Positions 1-12,700 of a stretch of 64,000 bases of DNA are shown piece after piece. Made by a program: the position numbers and the translations under genes. Position 1 is the stretch's first letter. Every line of letters begins with the position of its first letter. The stretch covers positions 1,426,001-1,490,000 of the forward strand of contig NC_092367.1 of assembly GCF_030848805.1 (NCBI RefSeq). Direction: 5' to 3'. Source of the DNA: Temnothorax longispinosus (taxonomy: Eukaryota > Arthropoda > Insecta > Hymenoptera > Formicidae). Below the pieces are notes generated by a model. The model was given only the letters and a program-made list of their open reading frames with translations. It searched no databases and was not told where the DNA came from.

Positions 1-699
1 CTCTCATAGAGTACAATAGTTATGTAATTACGGGAGGGCGCCATCCAATGAGTATTTCCTCTGGAATGCGCGACGAACGATTCTCGCCCTATCGTCTTGA
101 CGATCTTAATTAATCGCTTCTATCGCTTGTCCGTCGCGCGATGTTCGAGCATTAGACTTTACTTCAGTAACAGTTAATGATACTTTAAAAATTTCTACGC
201 AGCAGGGACGATCGTTGTAACCCGCGGCTGGACACGGCCCGAAAGTATTCCGATGCTTTTAAAGCCCTTTCCGCGTGCCACAAGGAATGAAACGAGCGTC
301 GTTTAATCCGTGAAAGAGACCGTGCACGAACGTTATATGCGCTTCTTCAGAATCATATGTTCATGCAATGTATGATCTCGTAGTGAACGTAAACAGTTCT
401 TAAATAAATGATCATAGACTTTCACGCACGTATTCTCGTTTGTCCTGCCGTTAAACACCGTCTAATAATTAATAGGCCTACTATAGAGTCTAATATGCTC
501 TCGCGATGCCGCGGTCGTCGTCATCGTCATCGTCATCGTCGTCATCGCCCTGTTTTCCCCTTTTGCTGCTCGTAACGAAAGAACGTTATTTTCTGTTGCA
601 GGAATGGTCCAAATATACATATCTATATAATATACTTTTTTGGTTTTAACGAGAGAAAAGAACTTTCTTCTTTCCAAAATACAATTCGATTAGTGGCGC
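1..699 (-). other. Akap200: Akap200 3'UTR, running toward or past the window edge
   Basis: Follows the TAA at 702-700. I see no canonical AATAAA on the minus strand; an ATTAAA variant lies at 307-302 and could be a poly(A) signal. The UTR may continue beyond the left edge. It contains the trinucleotide-rich tract at 514-548. Confidence 0.5.
514..548. repeat. (GTC/ATC)n trinucleotide microsatellite
   Basis: GTCGTCGTC followed by repeated ATCGTC units, inside the Akap200 3'UTR. Confidence 0.8.
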
Positions 700-744
700 T
701 TATTCGTTTATGTTGTTTTGGTGGTGCGCGTCAGCGATGATTTC
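700..744 (-). CDS. Akap200: Akap200 coding exon 7 (C-terminus and stop)
   Basis: 14 codons plus stop: EIIADAHHQNNINE then TAA at 702-700. The acceptor is a long pyrimidine tract ending TTTTCAG. EIIADA prolongs the amphipathic helix of the previous exon, so the helix is built across the junction. Confidence 0.85.
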   Translation of the reverse strand, partial: EIIADAHHQNNINE

Positions 745-3700
745 CTGAAAAAAAAGAAAGAAAAAATTAATGGTCTTGTCCATTTGAGAACACTTATATT
801 CGTGTTTCTAATTAATTCTAATTCAAATTAATTGAACTTACATTCGTGTTGCATTCGATAGCTTCGTTCACTGCCGCCGCGACTGCTTTATCACTTATGT
901 CGATCTCCTCGATGGCCTTTAGAGAGAAAGAAAATAAAAGCATTAATAGCGTTTATGACTGCTTAGTCACTGTAAGAAGGTGCAATCGCAGTATTAATGA
1001 TCAGATGGCCCCTCGCTCATTAATCTTCGTCGGTCAGTATACTCGATAATGACCTTCAGAATCATTTACACTCGTCGAGCATAAATGATCTCTTGGCGAT
1101 CATCATGCATGTACAATACTTGAGTCACATCAAAATTGCTAAGTATTCCAAATTATTTAAAGCAGCTAAGAAATTTTATCCGATAATCGTCGAGACATAC
1201 TATTATGTTTTATTCCTTATTTTGCAAATTGTTGATAAAACGTTAATAGTTAGAATTTATTAGGAACAGATACTTTTTCCGAGATTGAGCCTCTTTCCAA
1301 GACAAAAGTTTTACGATTGTCTCGGAAATTATACCCTTCATAATATAATTGTATAATTTAACAACAATATTGTCATTCTATCTCTATCATCTTTTAAATT
1401 TTTCATTAAAGCACTTTATATAACGCATAAGTAAAATCTCCAATCATTAAGCGAATAAAGAGCCGAGAGCTGTTGAGACTCTCCTCGCACACTGTACTCG
1501 AAAGGATCGATCGATGCTATCCCGCGTATCATCGACAATGACTCACTCCAGGCTAATAATAGCGCAGACGTATCGTACGTGATTATAATCTTCAGACTGC
1601 GACTAGACTAAAAGAAAAAAAAATATATATGTATACCTTGGTGACCGAGGCGACATCCTCGGTGATAGCTGGTGCTGTTGGCGGGGAGGCGGGTGCCTCG
1701 GTTGGGATAGCCGGAGGTGCAACTTTAGGGGGCTCATCGGCGCTTTCCGTCGTGCTAACATCATGGGCGACGTTGTTTTCTACCGGTGCCTCGACTTCCG
1801 GAGCGTTCTGTAAAATACAAATCTCCGTGTTACGCTATCGTCATCATGTGTTTCGTTCATTTATCATTTTTCTCGCGCTCTCTTTCTTCAAGTCCAAATC
1901 CCAGAGCATGCTGTAACGAGAACGAAGGACGTAAGACCGATTCTGCCGAACAGTTTTCGTTCATAAAACAAAATCTCTTCCCTTCTTGCGAATCATCAGG
2001 TTCAAATGAGTGTCACAAATAAATCACGAGATAATTATGTTGCATATATTGCAGTTCAAGTAGGAGATAACAACTATTCTGAGATTGCTCAACAAGAGAA
2101 CTCAAAATAGAATTTTTCATGTATATACATATATATGTAAAAAAAAACTAGTAGTAGTTTTTATACAGCAATAATTTATAATATATAATAAAACAAATAG
2201 AAATAAAGTTGACGGAATGTTCTAGGTAAATTGTTACTAACAATAAAAGTATAATTGATATAAAAATACGCGTTAAAACGTATTTCAAGTTTGGCCAGCC
2301 TTAGCAGTGCGCCTGGACAATCGCGATGACTATTACCTCCTCGCTTGAAGCGCAACGTGCGACGACGAAATGCCTCAGCAGAATCGTTTCGTCATGCTTC
2401 GGGCAGCGCAAAGAATTGAAAATCCCGCTGACGAACCCCTTAGATAAGGAAACTCGGCATGCGCAAGTTACAAGATGCTTACGACACAACAGATGCAATT
2501 ACGAGAACAGCACGACAGCAAAGTATCGAACTCTTCTAATGAGCACGTCTATTAAAAAAATCTAAAACGCCAGCTACCACGGGCGTGTCATTAGTCCAAC
2601 TGCTTTTACGTCTATCAATGAGATTCACGCTAGAGGTACCTCTAACATATTCGAGCGTCTATGTTATATTATTAGTATAAGAGAGCGTTCGATATGGAAA
2701 AAGATACACAAAATTTACGGAAATGACATTAACTGGCGCGGCAGCGCGAATGGTTATTTCGCTATTCGCCGCGCCGTAAAAAGTACTCTACTGCAACGCA
2801 TCGATTTTAATCGAAAGGTCATGTTAATATTGTCAAGAAAACCAAGAGGCAAACAACACAGGTGGCAATTGTGGTAGTGTGGTAATATATATAATATATA
2901 AATATGGACTTTTATAAGACGGAGAGATGGGCGGAAGCATCGGAGGACATCGAATAGCAGAGTAAGGCTTGTGTTAATCACGTTCGGCAGAACGAAGGAT
3001 GCACACGAGACGAGACCCTTGAAACACAACGGGGACGCATCGGGACGGAAAATGGACTTCAGCGGACTCTCTGAGGACTGACCGGCTCCGGTCGTGCATC
3101 GGCACACCCAAACGGCCAAGTATAATTTTGTTCTCGAGACGAGAATTGTGCAAGGTCTCCCCCGTACGTAACTGTCAGTCTCATGTCACTCGATGTTACC
3201 CTTCGTCGAGAGAACGGAAAGGCGAGGCTGTTCGCTGGATACGGGGAGGGGAGAGGGGGAAGAGGGAAAGCGAGAGTTTTTCCAAGTTCAAAGTACGTGT
3301 CAATAATTTCTGAACAGAGAGCACTGGAGGGATTCTGGGAAGAGTGTGGAAATCAGGGGGGGAAGCCAATATTTTCAGGCTATAAGACCACAGAAACAGT
3401 ACTGTGCGAACCGTACGACGAAGATATACGTGGAACGAGGCGTCCGCCAAAGAACTTTGGCCGGCCGCATTCATGCCAGGAGGTTGTGTTGCATGTTAGT
3501 CACCTGGTGATGCTCCTTGGTGGCAGTCGACGGGATGGAGTTCGACAACTGACACGACAAGGCCTCTTCCTGGCTTTCGGTCTTCGCTACACACTCGGCC
3601 GCCAGTCTCTCCTTCAACTCAACGTCTGATTGATTACATGACATCGTCAGCGGTTCGCTCAGCAACATCGATTGCTCACGATTGCTGCTGTCGTTCTCAC

Positions 3701-6700
3701 AAAACGAAGGAATTTGCGAGCGATCTATCGTGGCGGTTTCTGTCGCGATGCCGGGTGTGGTATTGGATCGTTGGAAGTTAGGACTTATGGGCGGTGTGAG
3801 GAGCGTCTCTGTCGGGTCTCTCGGGCTGGCCGCGTGCTCGACGGGAGCTGGTGGTAGATCGGCTACAGACATGGTCTGGGGAGGAATCAATAATAATGGA
3901 CAAGAGAGTTCTTCCGGTGGTAAAGGATAATCGAAAGAATCTAAGCTTTGTGTTCCCGTGTCTTCAGGCGCCGGGGGTAGATCTTCCAAAGAGATTGGCA
4001 CGCTTTCGGGTTCGGGGGAGAGTACTAGCGTCTGAGGCTCACTCGAGTGCTTTTCTGAGAGGGAACATGTCGAAACGTCTGAGAGCAGTGACGGCAAACG
4101 ATGCGTCGACTCCAAATCGTCTAAGGGATAGAATTTCGGCGATGTTACGCGATCCTCCGATGAAAGAGTATGTTTTTTTATCTCCTCGGTTTGCTCAATT
4201 CGCGAGGAGGATGTTATAAACGGTTCTGTCTCGATTGCACTTGTGTTTTGAAGCTCGGATATTTGAGAGCAGAATGCAGTTAAATTTTCAGGCGGACATG
4301 GTAGCGTATTTCCAATTTCATTTCTCATATGACTATTAGACACGCCAACGAATTCGTTTAATGGCTCAACTGTCGTGTGTTCTGGGACAAACATGTCCTC
4401 TAGTTCTTCTGAGATCAGAGTCTCTTCCGTGGGCAATGCAGTGTCTGATTCAAGCTCATTTTCCAGTTTCTCCTCGTCGGTCTCGGGGATTACTTTGACA
4501 GATTCGGTGGTGTCGGTAAGCTCCTCCACGCTATCATCTTCCGGAATGATCAGCGCTGGCTTGGCTTCTACTAAAATATCATCCGAAACTGACAGTGGAC
4601 CCTCTTCGGAATTTATGTATAATTCAATCGATCCTTCTTCTTCCTTGATTTCCTTTGGCACATATTTCGCGTAATCGTGTTCATATACGACCGGTATTCC
4701 ACTCGATTGTTCCACAACTGCCGACGACTGCTCCCTAGATGGGCTTTCAATCAACTTTGCAAAGGATGCAGAACTGACTTCTGACGATTCCTCCGCGTCA
4801 ATAGACACACATTTTTCAGAAGGTAGATCCGAGTCTGATGCTTTCTCAATTGATTCTACGTGCTGCGTCTTATTCGGAGGACTCCCCATATTTTCAGACG
4901 ATAAATATTGCTTTACCGCCGGGCAGGCGCCTTTTGTTTCAATCTCAGTCGACGATAACGTTTCAGCGTCGACTTTTTCATTATATCCGGCATCAGGCAA
5001 TACGTTTATCTTCATTGGAACTTCACAGCTATTTATCTCGCTCTTTGTTTGACACTCCACGTCCGATAAAGCCTCATTCATAACTTTAACCGTCGCAACA
5101 ACGTCAGGAACTTCCTCCGTACCTTTGCTCGGTGTACTTTTACTATCGCGCTGCGTCGCTAGTGGCAGAGTTTCCTTCGCCCTATTCGCCTCACTTTTCT
5201 GACACTCAGATACTTTCTCCTTCATCGCGACATTGCCCTCTACTTTCAGCTCGGTCTCAGCTTCTTTATTATCACGGCTACTCCCTAACGTCTCCCCTAC
5301 CTTTTTCACATCTTGAGATGTCTCGACTTCGATCTCAACCTCTACCACCGGCAGACACTTTACTTCCGCGAGGACAAAGGTCGCTTTCGTCGGGGGTAAG
5401 TTGTCGGGAGTAGAGGAATCAAGTGATGTCAGGGACGCGATAGCGGTGGTGATGGATTCGCTTGCGCGGCTCTCTTGGGGAAGAACATCCTTGCGGGACG
5501 ACGGGTACGCGACGTCGGACGTTGGTGCCGGCGTCGATTCCTCCTCGTCGGCAGCCACGGCAGGCAGCTTGAGCGCCTCGGCCAGGGCTGTGGCGTTTGC
5601 CGCGGCCTGCCGAGCCTGCTGCAAGGGCGATGGATCTATCGGGGTCGGTGGTGGACTGGACGGGGGCGGGGACAGGAGGTCCTCACTGGCTTTCCTCTCA
5701 ATGATAGACGGCGTCGCGACTGGTTGGACACGGTAGACGGGAATCTCTACCGGGTCCGTTACGGGGTGACCGCCGGCTGACTGACTGACCTCAACTACTT
5801 TTTTCTCGGGCTCGACTTTTTCGACCGCCTCCTCTTTCTTATCCTCGACGGACGGGACGGGAGTGGGGGCGGAGGGAGTGGGTTCCTTTTTCTTTTCCTC
5901 GACCGGGCTAGCGGCGACGGCGGCTGTTACTGCTGGCGACGATGCGGCAGCCTCTTCCTTCGGCTCGGCCGTGGCTGCTGCTGTCGGCGCGGCTACCTGC
6001 TCGTCCGCCGATGGACTGCTCGCTGCTGACTTCTCCTCCACCGGACTGCTCGCGGCGGCCGTTGCGTTCTCTGCGTCTTCACCACTCTAAACAATTGAGA
6101 GAACACGATGTCTTAGATATTTCATACGGCGCAACTGATTGTAAGATTCTTATCTAATGCAAGTCAAAACTTTACATCTTAAGATTATTTGTTTTTATCA
6201 CACAGTTTCATATAGAAAAATATTGATTGCAGTATTTATATCGTAGAAGTACAAAATGCATCATTTGCGCAAATAAGTTTTTTGTAAACAGATAATTAGT
6301 AGCGTCTCTATCTACACGAACTGGAAAATGTAGACAATAATTTCGCGCAGAGAAATATCTATTATCCAACGATTTCGGCAGTCGATCGGCTCTAAATTGA
6401 AGGTGAGTTGCCACGTCACGTGGATGCAGCGCGATGGCGGAAAATGTTAGTTCAGTCGAGCGCGATATTATTTTTTTGTTCGTCGCGAGGGGTGGCCGCC
6501 GACGATTGCAGCGTGCATTCTCTTGAGCCAAGGGTGAGCTCCGAGCGACTCAAATAAAAACGAGGGTGAACAGCTTAATGATACGTCGATGTGGAACGAA
6601 AGAGAGAGAAAGAGCGGTGTGTAGAGAGGCGTACGTACCCCTAGTGCACACGAGGGAGGTAAAAAGAGGGTGCGCGGTGGGGCGCCGAGTTACCAACGTT

Positions 6701-9700
6701 CTCACCCTTTAGGGGCCGTGTCAATCGTGTCACTGTGTCAATGAGCGTTTTTTTTCTTTCTTTCCTCTTTTTTTTTTGAAGACGAAACGATCACGATTCT
6801 CTCTGTCAACAGCGCACGAAATAATAGAGATTTATCGCGAAATTTATTGTTGTACAAAGAACGATTATTGCGCGAACAACGGACGTTAGGCGCGCCGATG
6901 AAAGAAGAGACGGACTCGGACGACGTGTGACGCGGCAAGTGCCGTATCGTTTATACGCATAATTCTGTTATCAGCTTGGTAACGTAATATGCAGAGATAG
7001 AAATGAAGAAGTGCGCAGCGGAATGAAAAGTAAAGGCACGTTCCGCCGACACACGCCGACGCGTTATTACGCTCAGAAATTCCTCGGACGTTCGTCACGT
7101 CCTTACAGTAATTGAGATATATTTATTGTATTGCTACTGCAAACTGCTTGATCTATAAATAATATTTGCCACCGTCATACAGGCTACCGCTTGATTTTCA
7201 ATCCTTAACCGTTATTAAACGTACGTGAAGAATATTTTTCGCGCGCAAAGATATAAAAAATAATGTTGCGAATATATAATTTTAATAATTAATAAATATT
7301 CGTAAGTGTGTATTAGAATAAATTTGCGTGAAAATACTTCGCTGCAACAATGCTAATATATGCAGGAATTTTATTTTTGTTGATTCACACATAACCATTT
7401 ATTCGCTCGACGACTCGTTTGTTTGACTGTCATCATTAGTCTCCGCTTAGCGTGTGCCGAGAAACACTCTCGATAATACCTTTAGGCTTGCGCAACCTAA
7501 GGCGGCGAGGACAGCCGAGACAAAATCAATTCTTGAAACCCGAGAGGGAAACAGAAACCGGACGTGAGAAACGCGCTGTGCGCTTTATTGTCCCGCGTTC
7601 CGTATCGATCGCCCCGGCGCCGCTTCTCCCGTCGTAAGGATTTTCCTATAAGATATAAGCCTTTTCCCGCTTAAAGAATTACAACGGTGCCCAACGGAGT
7701 GGCACTTAGGAAGGCATTTGTTGCAGCTTTTATGTCGGTTGTACCCGGGAATCACGATTTTATTCCTCTTGTGCAAAGAAAACTTCTCCTGCAAGGGAAG
7801 CCGTGAGAGAATGTTTTCGGTATATAATACAAAGAGATGTAACTCGACGGCGCGGGCATTCTCCCTCAAGCAATCTTCTGCAAACATAATCCTCTACTGC
7901 TTTTGCATCTTACGTTTAAAACAAATAAATAAATATCCTGCAGCTACAAAGATTTCATTTTTATTTCTTTTTATCGCAATTCTGTAACTAATGTCAATTC
8001 GGTGGTGATGCAATCGCATTTAATTTTTGCCGAGAATATTTTGTGAATATTTTATGAGAGCTAGCTCCGTGTCAGGCGACCCGAAAATCCGCTCTAATTT
8101 CCTGAACCGAGGTACTCGCTCCAAATTCCGCGCGGAACTTTCCACTCAGGGATTCCTCCACTTCCGTGCGATGATATTTAAACGCATCGCGCGCGTCACC
8201 GTCGGAGTGAAAGCGTCCGTAAATGGACGCTCGCGCCGCAAGAATTTGGCCTAATATCAAAACGTAAAAACGCACGACAAAACTGGCGAACGGCCAAGGG
8301 CCGTGCACCGTGGGGCATTGTCCGCAGAGGCGAGGAGGCAAGTGCCCGAGGTAATGAACTTCCGGCTGCTCGGCGTCCTCCTGCGATGAAATCGATCGAG
8401 AAATTGCGGACCCGCTTCCCTATATACGCAATACCGAATTGCCATTGGCCGACGACCAATTCTGAGTAGGTTAACAGCGACTATTACGTATGCAATGTGC
8501 CAGGAAAAAATTGCATACCAATCGCCGATCTCTCTGCGGCAAAAAGAATACCCTCGATTCTTTTCCGGCAAAAATTTGCGATCTTTATCCTTGCGACTCA
8601 TTCCTGATTCTTTTGTTTCGCAAACATCGCAAAGAAGATTATTAGATAAATATATTTATAATACGAATAGATTTTATTTACAAAATATTATATCGTCCAT
8701 TTAGCGAAAATTTAATGCATCGAGGTCTTCAGTGATCATTCAAGCAATCGTGAAATTTTCCGCTTAAGAAATATTACTAAAAAAAAGGTATTTCGTAGTC
8801 AAAAATATTCTATGAATAGCGAATGCATTCATTGCAAAAGCGAACAAACAGAGAAAGCACAATACTTTCCCGATGCATAATACCTTTGTCGGTTCCGCGT
8901 TGAACGATGTTATTACAAGTATATTTCAACGAAGAGCGCAGTTTGCGACGTTTTCAACTGCTTGAAAGCCGGCCAAAGGGAATCAAGTTACTCACGTATT
9001 CCGAATATTTATCTTTCAATGTCGTTAAATGATGCAGTAATACGCGCCAATTTGCAACAATTTCGCCGGAAAGTGCACCGCTTATAGCTGCTCCATTAAC
9101 GTTACGCCGGCTAAACACGACGTCTCGCGTTTCCGACAGACAGAAGTGAGTTAATTTTGCGCTAACGGACGCCGGATAAATTTTTAATCGTCCCGTAAAA
9201 CGCTGACGCTCGCGATATAAGCGTACTCCCCCCGCGCGACGAGCTACGGGGGATGAAACGGCCTGGGGCGCGGAAGAGTCGACGAAATGCCGTAACTTTC
9301 ACGCCCTCGCGAGCACGTGGAACATTAGAAATGCATTAGCTCTTGCGGACACCTATCGCCCAGCGAGAGACGACCCTCGTAATCGAGACGACGCGATCTT
9401 TCAACAAACGTTCGCAAATCTTTGCCCTCTGATAAAGTTAAAAAAAAAACTTAATAGATCTGTAAAGCAAATGCTGATCATTACACGCATTTTTCTATTC
9501 TTCTTTGTTTCCTGTTTTCGAGTAAATCATCAGAAACCAGCTTCTTGTTTTATATTAATATATTCTTCATATATAATAGATATATATTTAACAAAAATCT
9601 GTTTTCAATTTCTAATTGTAATTATAATTTTTATATTAAATTCGCGGATATTAGAAACTTAAAAAATGGATTCTTCAACAAAGTCAGAGGAAGAGAATTT

Positions 9701-12700
9701 GGGAAATTTCTTGTCAGTAACGTAATAACGTGTCGTGTTTATTCGACCGTGCGAATTATCCTGCGTGCCATCCGCGCCCACGACAGCTGGCGTTCGCCAG
9801 CACCAAAATCAATTTCCTGTTTGGGAAAAAATTAGTTGGAGCAGAGTGACTGGCTGAAACAATCTCGTTCTGTCACATTGATACGGTAATATTCTGCCGA
9901 ATTATAAGTAAGCAGATTTTTCGAAATGTTAATGCCATAAAGATAATATCATATTTCATTAAAATCTTTGCTTCTTAAAAGCTTTCATGAACGAGCTCCT
10001 AAGGTCACAACGGTAAACTGTCATTATGTACAATTCTGAACTTTATGTCCCTTAGAACGGGATCTGATGGCCGCAGGACGAAAACGGAGCAGACAGGCAA
10101 CAGCTACGCCATCGACGTTCCGGAAGTAATCTTGCGTATTTAACGAGCGTGACTTAGACAATAGCTACGCTAATGATTCGCAGGTGTTTCGCGAGGGACT
10201 CATTGACGTATATCGATGCGCGGCGTGTTCCGCGAATGACATGTTCATCGGACACGCTCCGTATATGCGGGCGTCGCCGTCATCGTCTCTCTTAATACGC
10301 CGATCGAGAAGCGGCGATATATGTGTACCGCGTCTGGAAGACGCCGGGCTCGCGATGTACGCGAGCAACAAAATATAGCGTTTGTTTTAACTTCGCCATT
10401 CTTTCGCGGATATAAATTACGGGCATTTATCCGGTTAACCGAAGCATGTCCGCCAGCAATATCGCGCGCACCGGCAAACAACGCAAACGCGATCGGCGCG
10501 AGGGAGAGGCGCGCGTTTCGATGTATGCGTGAACGTCGAAAAACGCCCGATAGTCATAGTTGTAGAAAGAGAGAAAGAAAGAGAACCCGTCTATTGTTCC
10601 GTCGTATCTCTGCGCATCGATATGAAACGTTTCGAAATGCTCGTCGTTCCGCTTCCACCGTGTGTGCACGACCGATTTCGCCATTGATTTAATGCGATTG
10701 TGAGATAAATCGGCAATCAGTTCGACGATCCACTTACAGTTTACTTCCCGCTGAGTATATCGTATCGTAATGCTGGCGTAGTACGATCGAGAAGCGTTGC
10801 GAAATACTGGACTAAACTCTCATTGAATTTGCGGAGAACACCCTGCATTTAGAGAGCTAATAAAAACCTCGAGATATCGCGATTAAATTTCATTTTAATT
10901 AACCTTCGCGGTATCGACTTTCCTTGGTTCGCGCTAAATACTGCGCGCTTAGTTCCGCGCTTATAGCTTCGAGATCGGCTTTAGCGAACGAGTAGGAGCG
11001 AGGTCGCAGTCGATTTCCTCCTGACGGCTCTTGGGCTTTTCGTAAGGCGCTTGGCACGCGACTCGAGCGTCGGCTAACAATCCCGCGTAGATAGAAATCT
11101 GACACGAAAGCCGACGCGAGAAGCTAGCTCGCAGCCGGCGTGTAAACGGCTCTTTAGGTCGCGGCGGGCGTCTCGCGTGTTTCACGCTTCGCGGTGGCGA
11201 GAGGTCCGAGAAACGTATCCGTGTATGTTGGCCGTGCATAAGACCTAAGTACACGTCGTACCACCGTAAATTGAGGCGTTCGGCGCGCAGGAACGAGAGA
11301 GGTCCGTGATCCGCAAGATCCACATTTACACGCGGCTTAATATCCCGAAGAGATACCTTTGCAAATTCGCGGACGTACCTTCATTTGTACCGACGAACCC
11401 TTCAATTCGCGCGACAAAAGAGTTATCAACTGAAAATTGTTGATTCAAGCACTCGGCCGGCGTTTATAAATTTTCCCACAAATGTCAGTTCCTCGCCGGG
11501 CTTCCTGGCCTTGGGATAATTCGCCGCCCGGGGATAAACGTTCGTATGGATAAAACGGCTCGGCATGATAATTTAATCTCGCAGCACACCTCGCCCCCGG
11601 CACGAACGAGTCGCCGCGCGCCGCTTTCCGCTCGGTGAGCCGGGTCGTAATAAATTTCGATAAATCTCGTTGGAAATTCATAGCTAATCAAGGATTTAAC
11701 GCGCGCTTTGAGCGCCGGCTGGGCATAAATTGTATTTTTCCCCGCGGGCTATCATAACACTGAAATTCAACCCTAGCGGAAACCATGCCAGCCGTCCCAC
11801 AATCCATCCATCCCTGATAATGACCTATACAACCGCGAGTGCCTTGCTCCGCGCCCCGCCGATGCCGTTGAGAGAGGTCAAGCGAAAACACTAAATAAAA
11901 TACTTTAGAAAGGAGAGAAGTTTCATAGATCGTAAATTATGTCGTCGCGTCGTTGTGCATTATGAAACTACTCCCGCTGGTGCGATCACGCCCCATGCGA
12001 CGACGCTCGAATAAACTGCGAAGCTGGGAGCTCCACCGAGGAGCGCAGCAGCGTTGATCTTTAGTCTCGAATAAATCGCTATTTTGGCACCGCTGACGCC
12101 TCCGGTCGACGAGCCTCGCGCCTCGTCTCAAGAAAGCATTCCGTTGCTTTTCCCTCGCGCGCCTTCGCGTTCCTACACTCCTTCGTTCTATTTTCGCGCG
12201 CGCCTCTCGCATCTCGCGCGCGAGCGCAAGAGTGTCGGTTTACCGTGACGGATATTCCATCCATTTAAATTTAACCGCGCGCGTATTCACCAATTAGGTA
12301 TTCATTTATCGCCTAAACGTTAACGTTAGAAGCAAAATTAATTTCAAAAAAAAGATTACTAAAAAAATTGAGCGCGCTAATAGAGTTTACTGTACCGTGG
12401 GTGGTTTTGCATTCTCTTCCTGCGCAGCTACCGGAACTGCAGTAATGCCCAATAGTGGAACGTAAGCTAATATTCTCCGAGTTCCGCATGCAAGGGCACT
12501 CGCCGCCCTGCACATGCCATTGCCCAAACTGCGCCCCGCTCTTAGGATGTATTCCATCTCGAGATAAATCTTCAATTAATCCTGTGCGTGCAATTCTCAG
12601 ATTTTAACTTCGCCACTATATAAGATCTCTTCTCCCCGGCTGATGTTACAATGAACGATCGAGATTCTTATAATTCTTATAACAAATTATTCGTTTAAAT

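Noticed and set aside
2301..3119. Minus-strand ORFs of 65 and 121 codons between Akap200 exons
   Set aside because: Not flanked by splice sites in suitable phase and not protein-like; left as intron.
3183..6157. Plus-strand ORFs antisense to the Akap200 giant exon
   Set aside because: Shadows of the coding strand; composition mirrors its codons.
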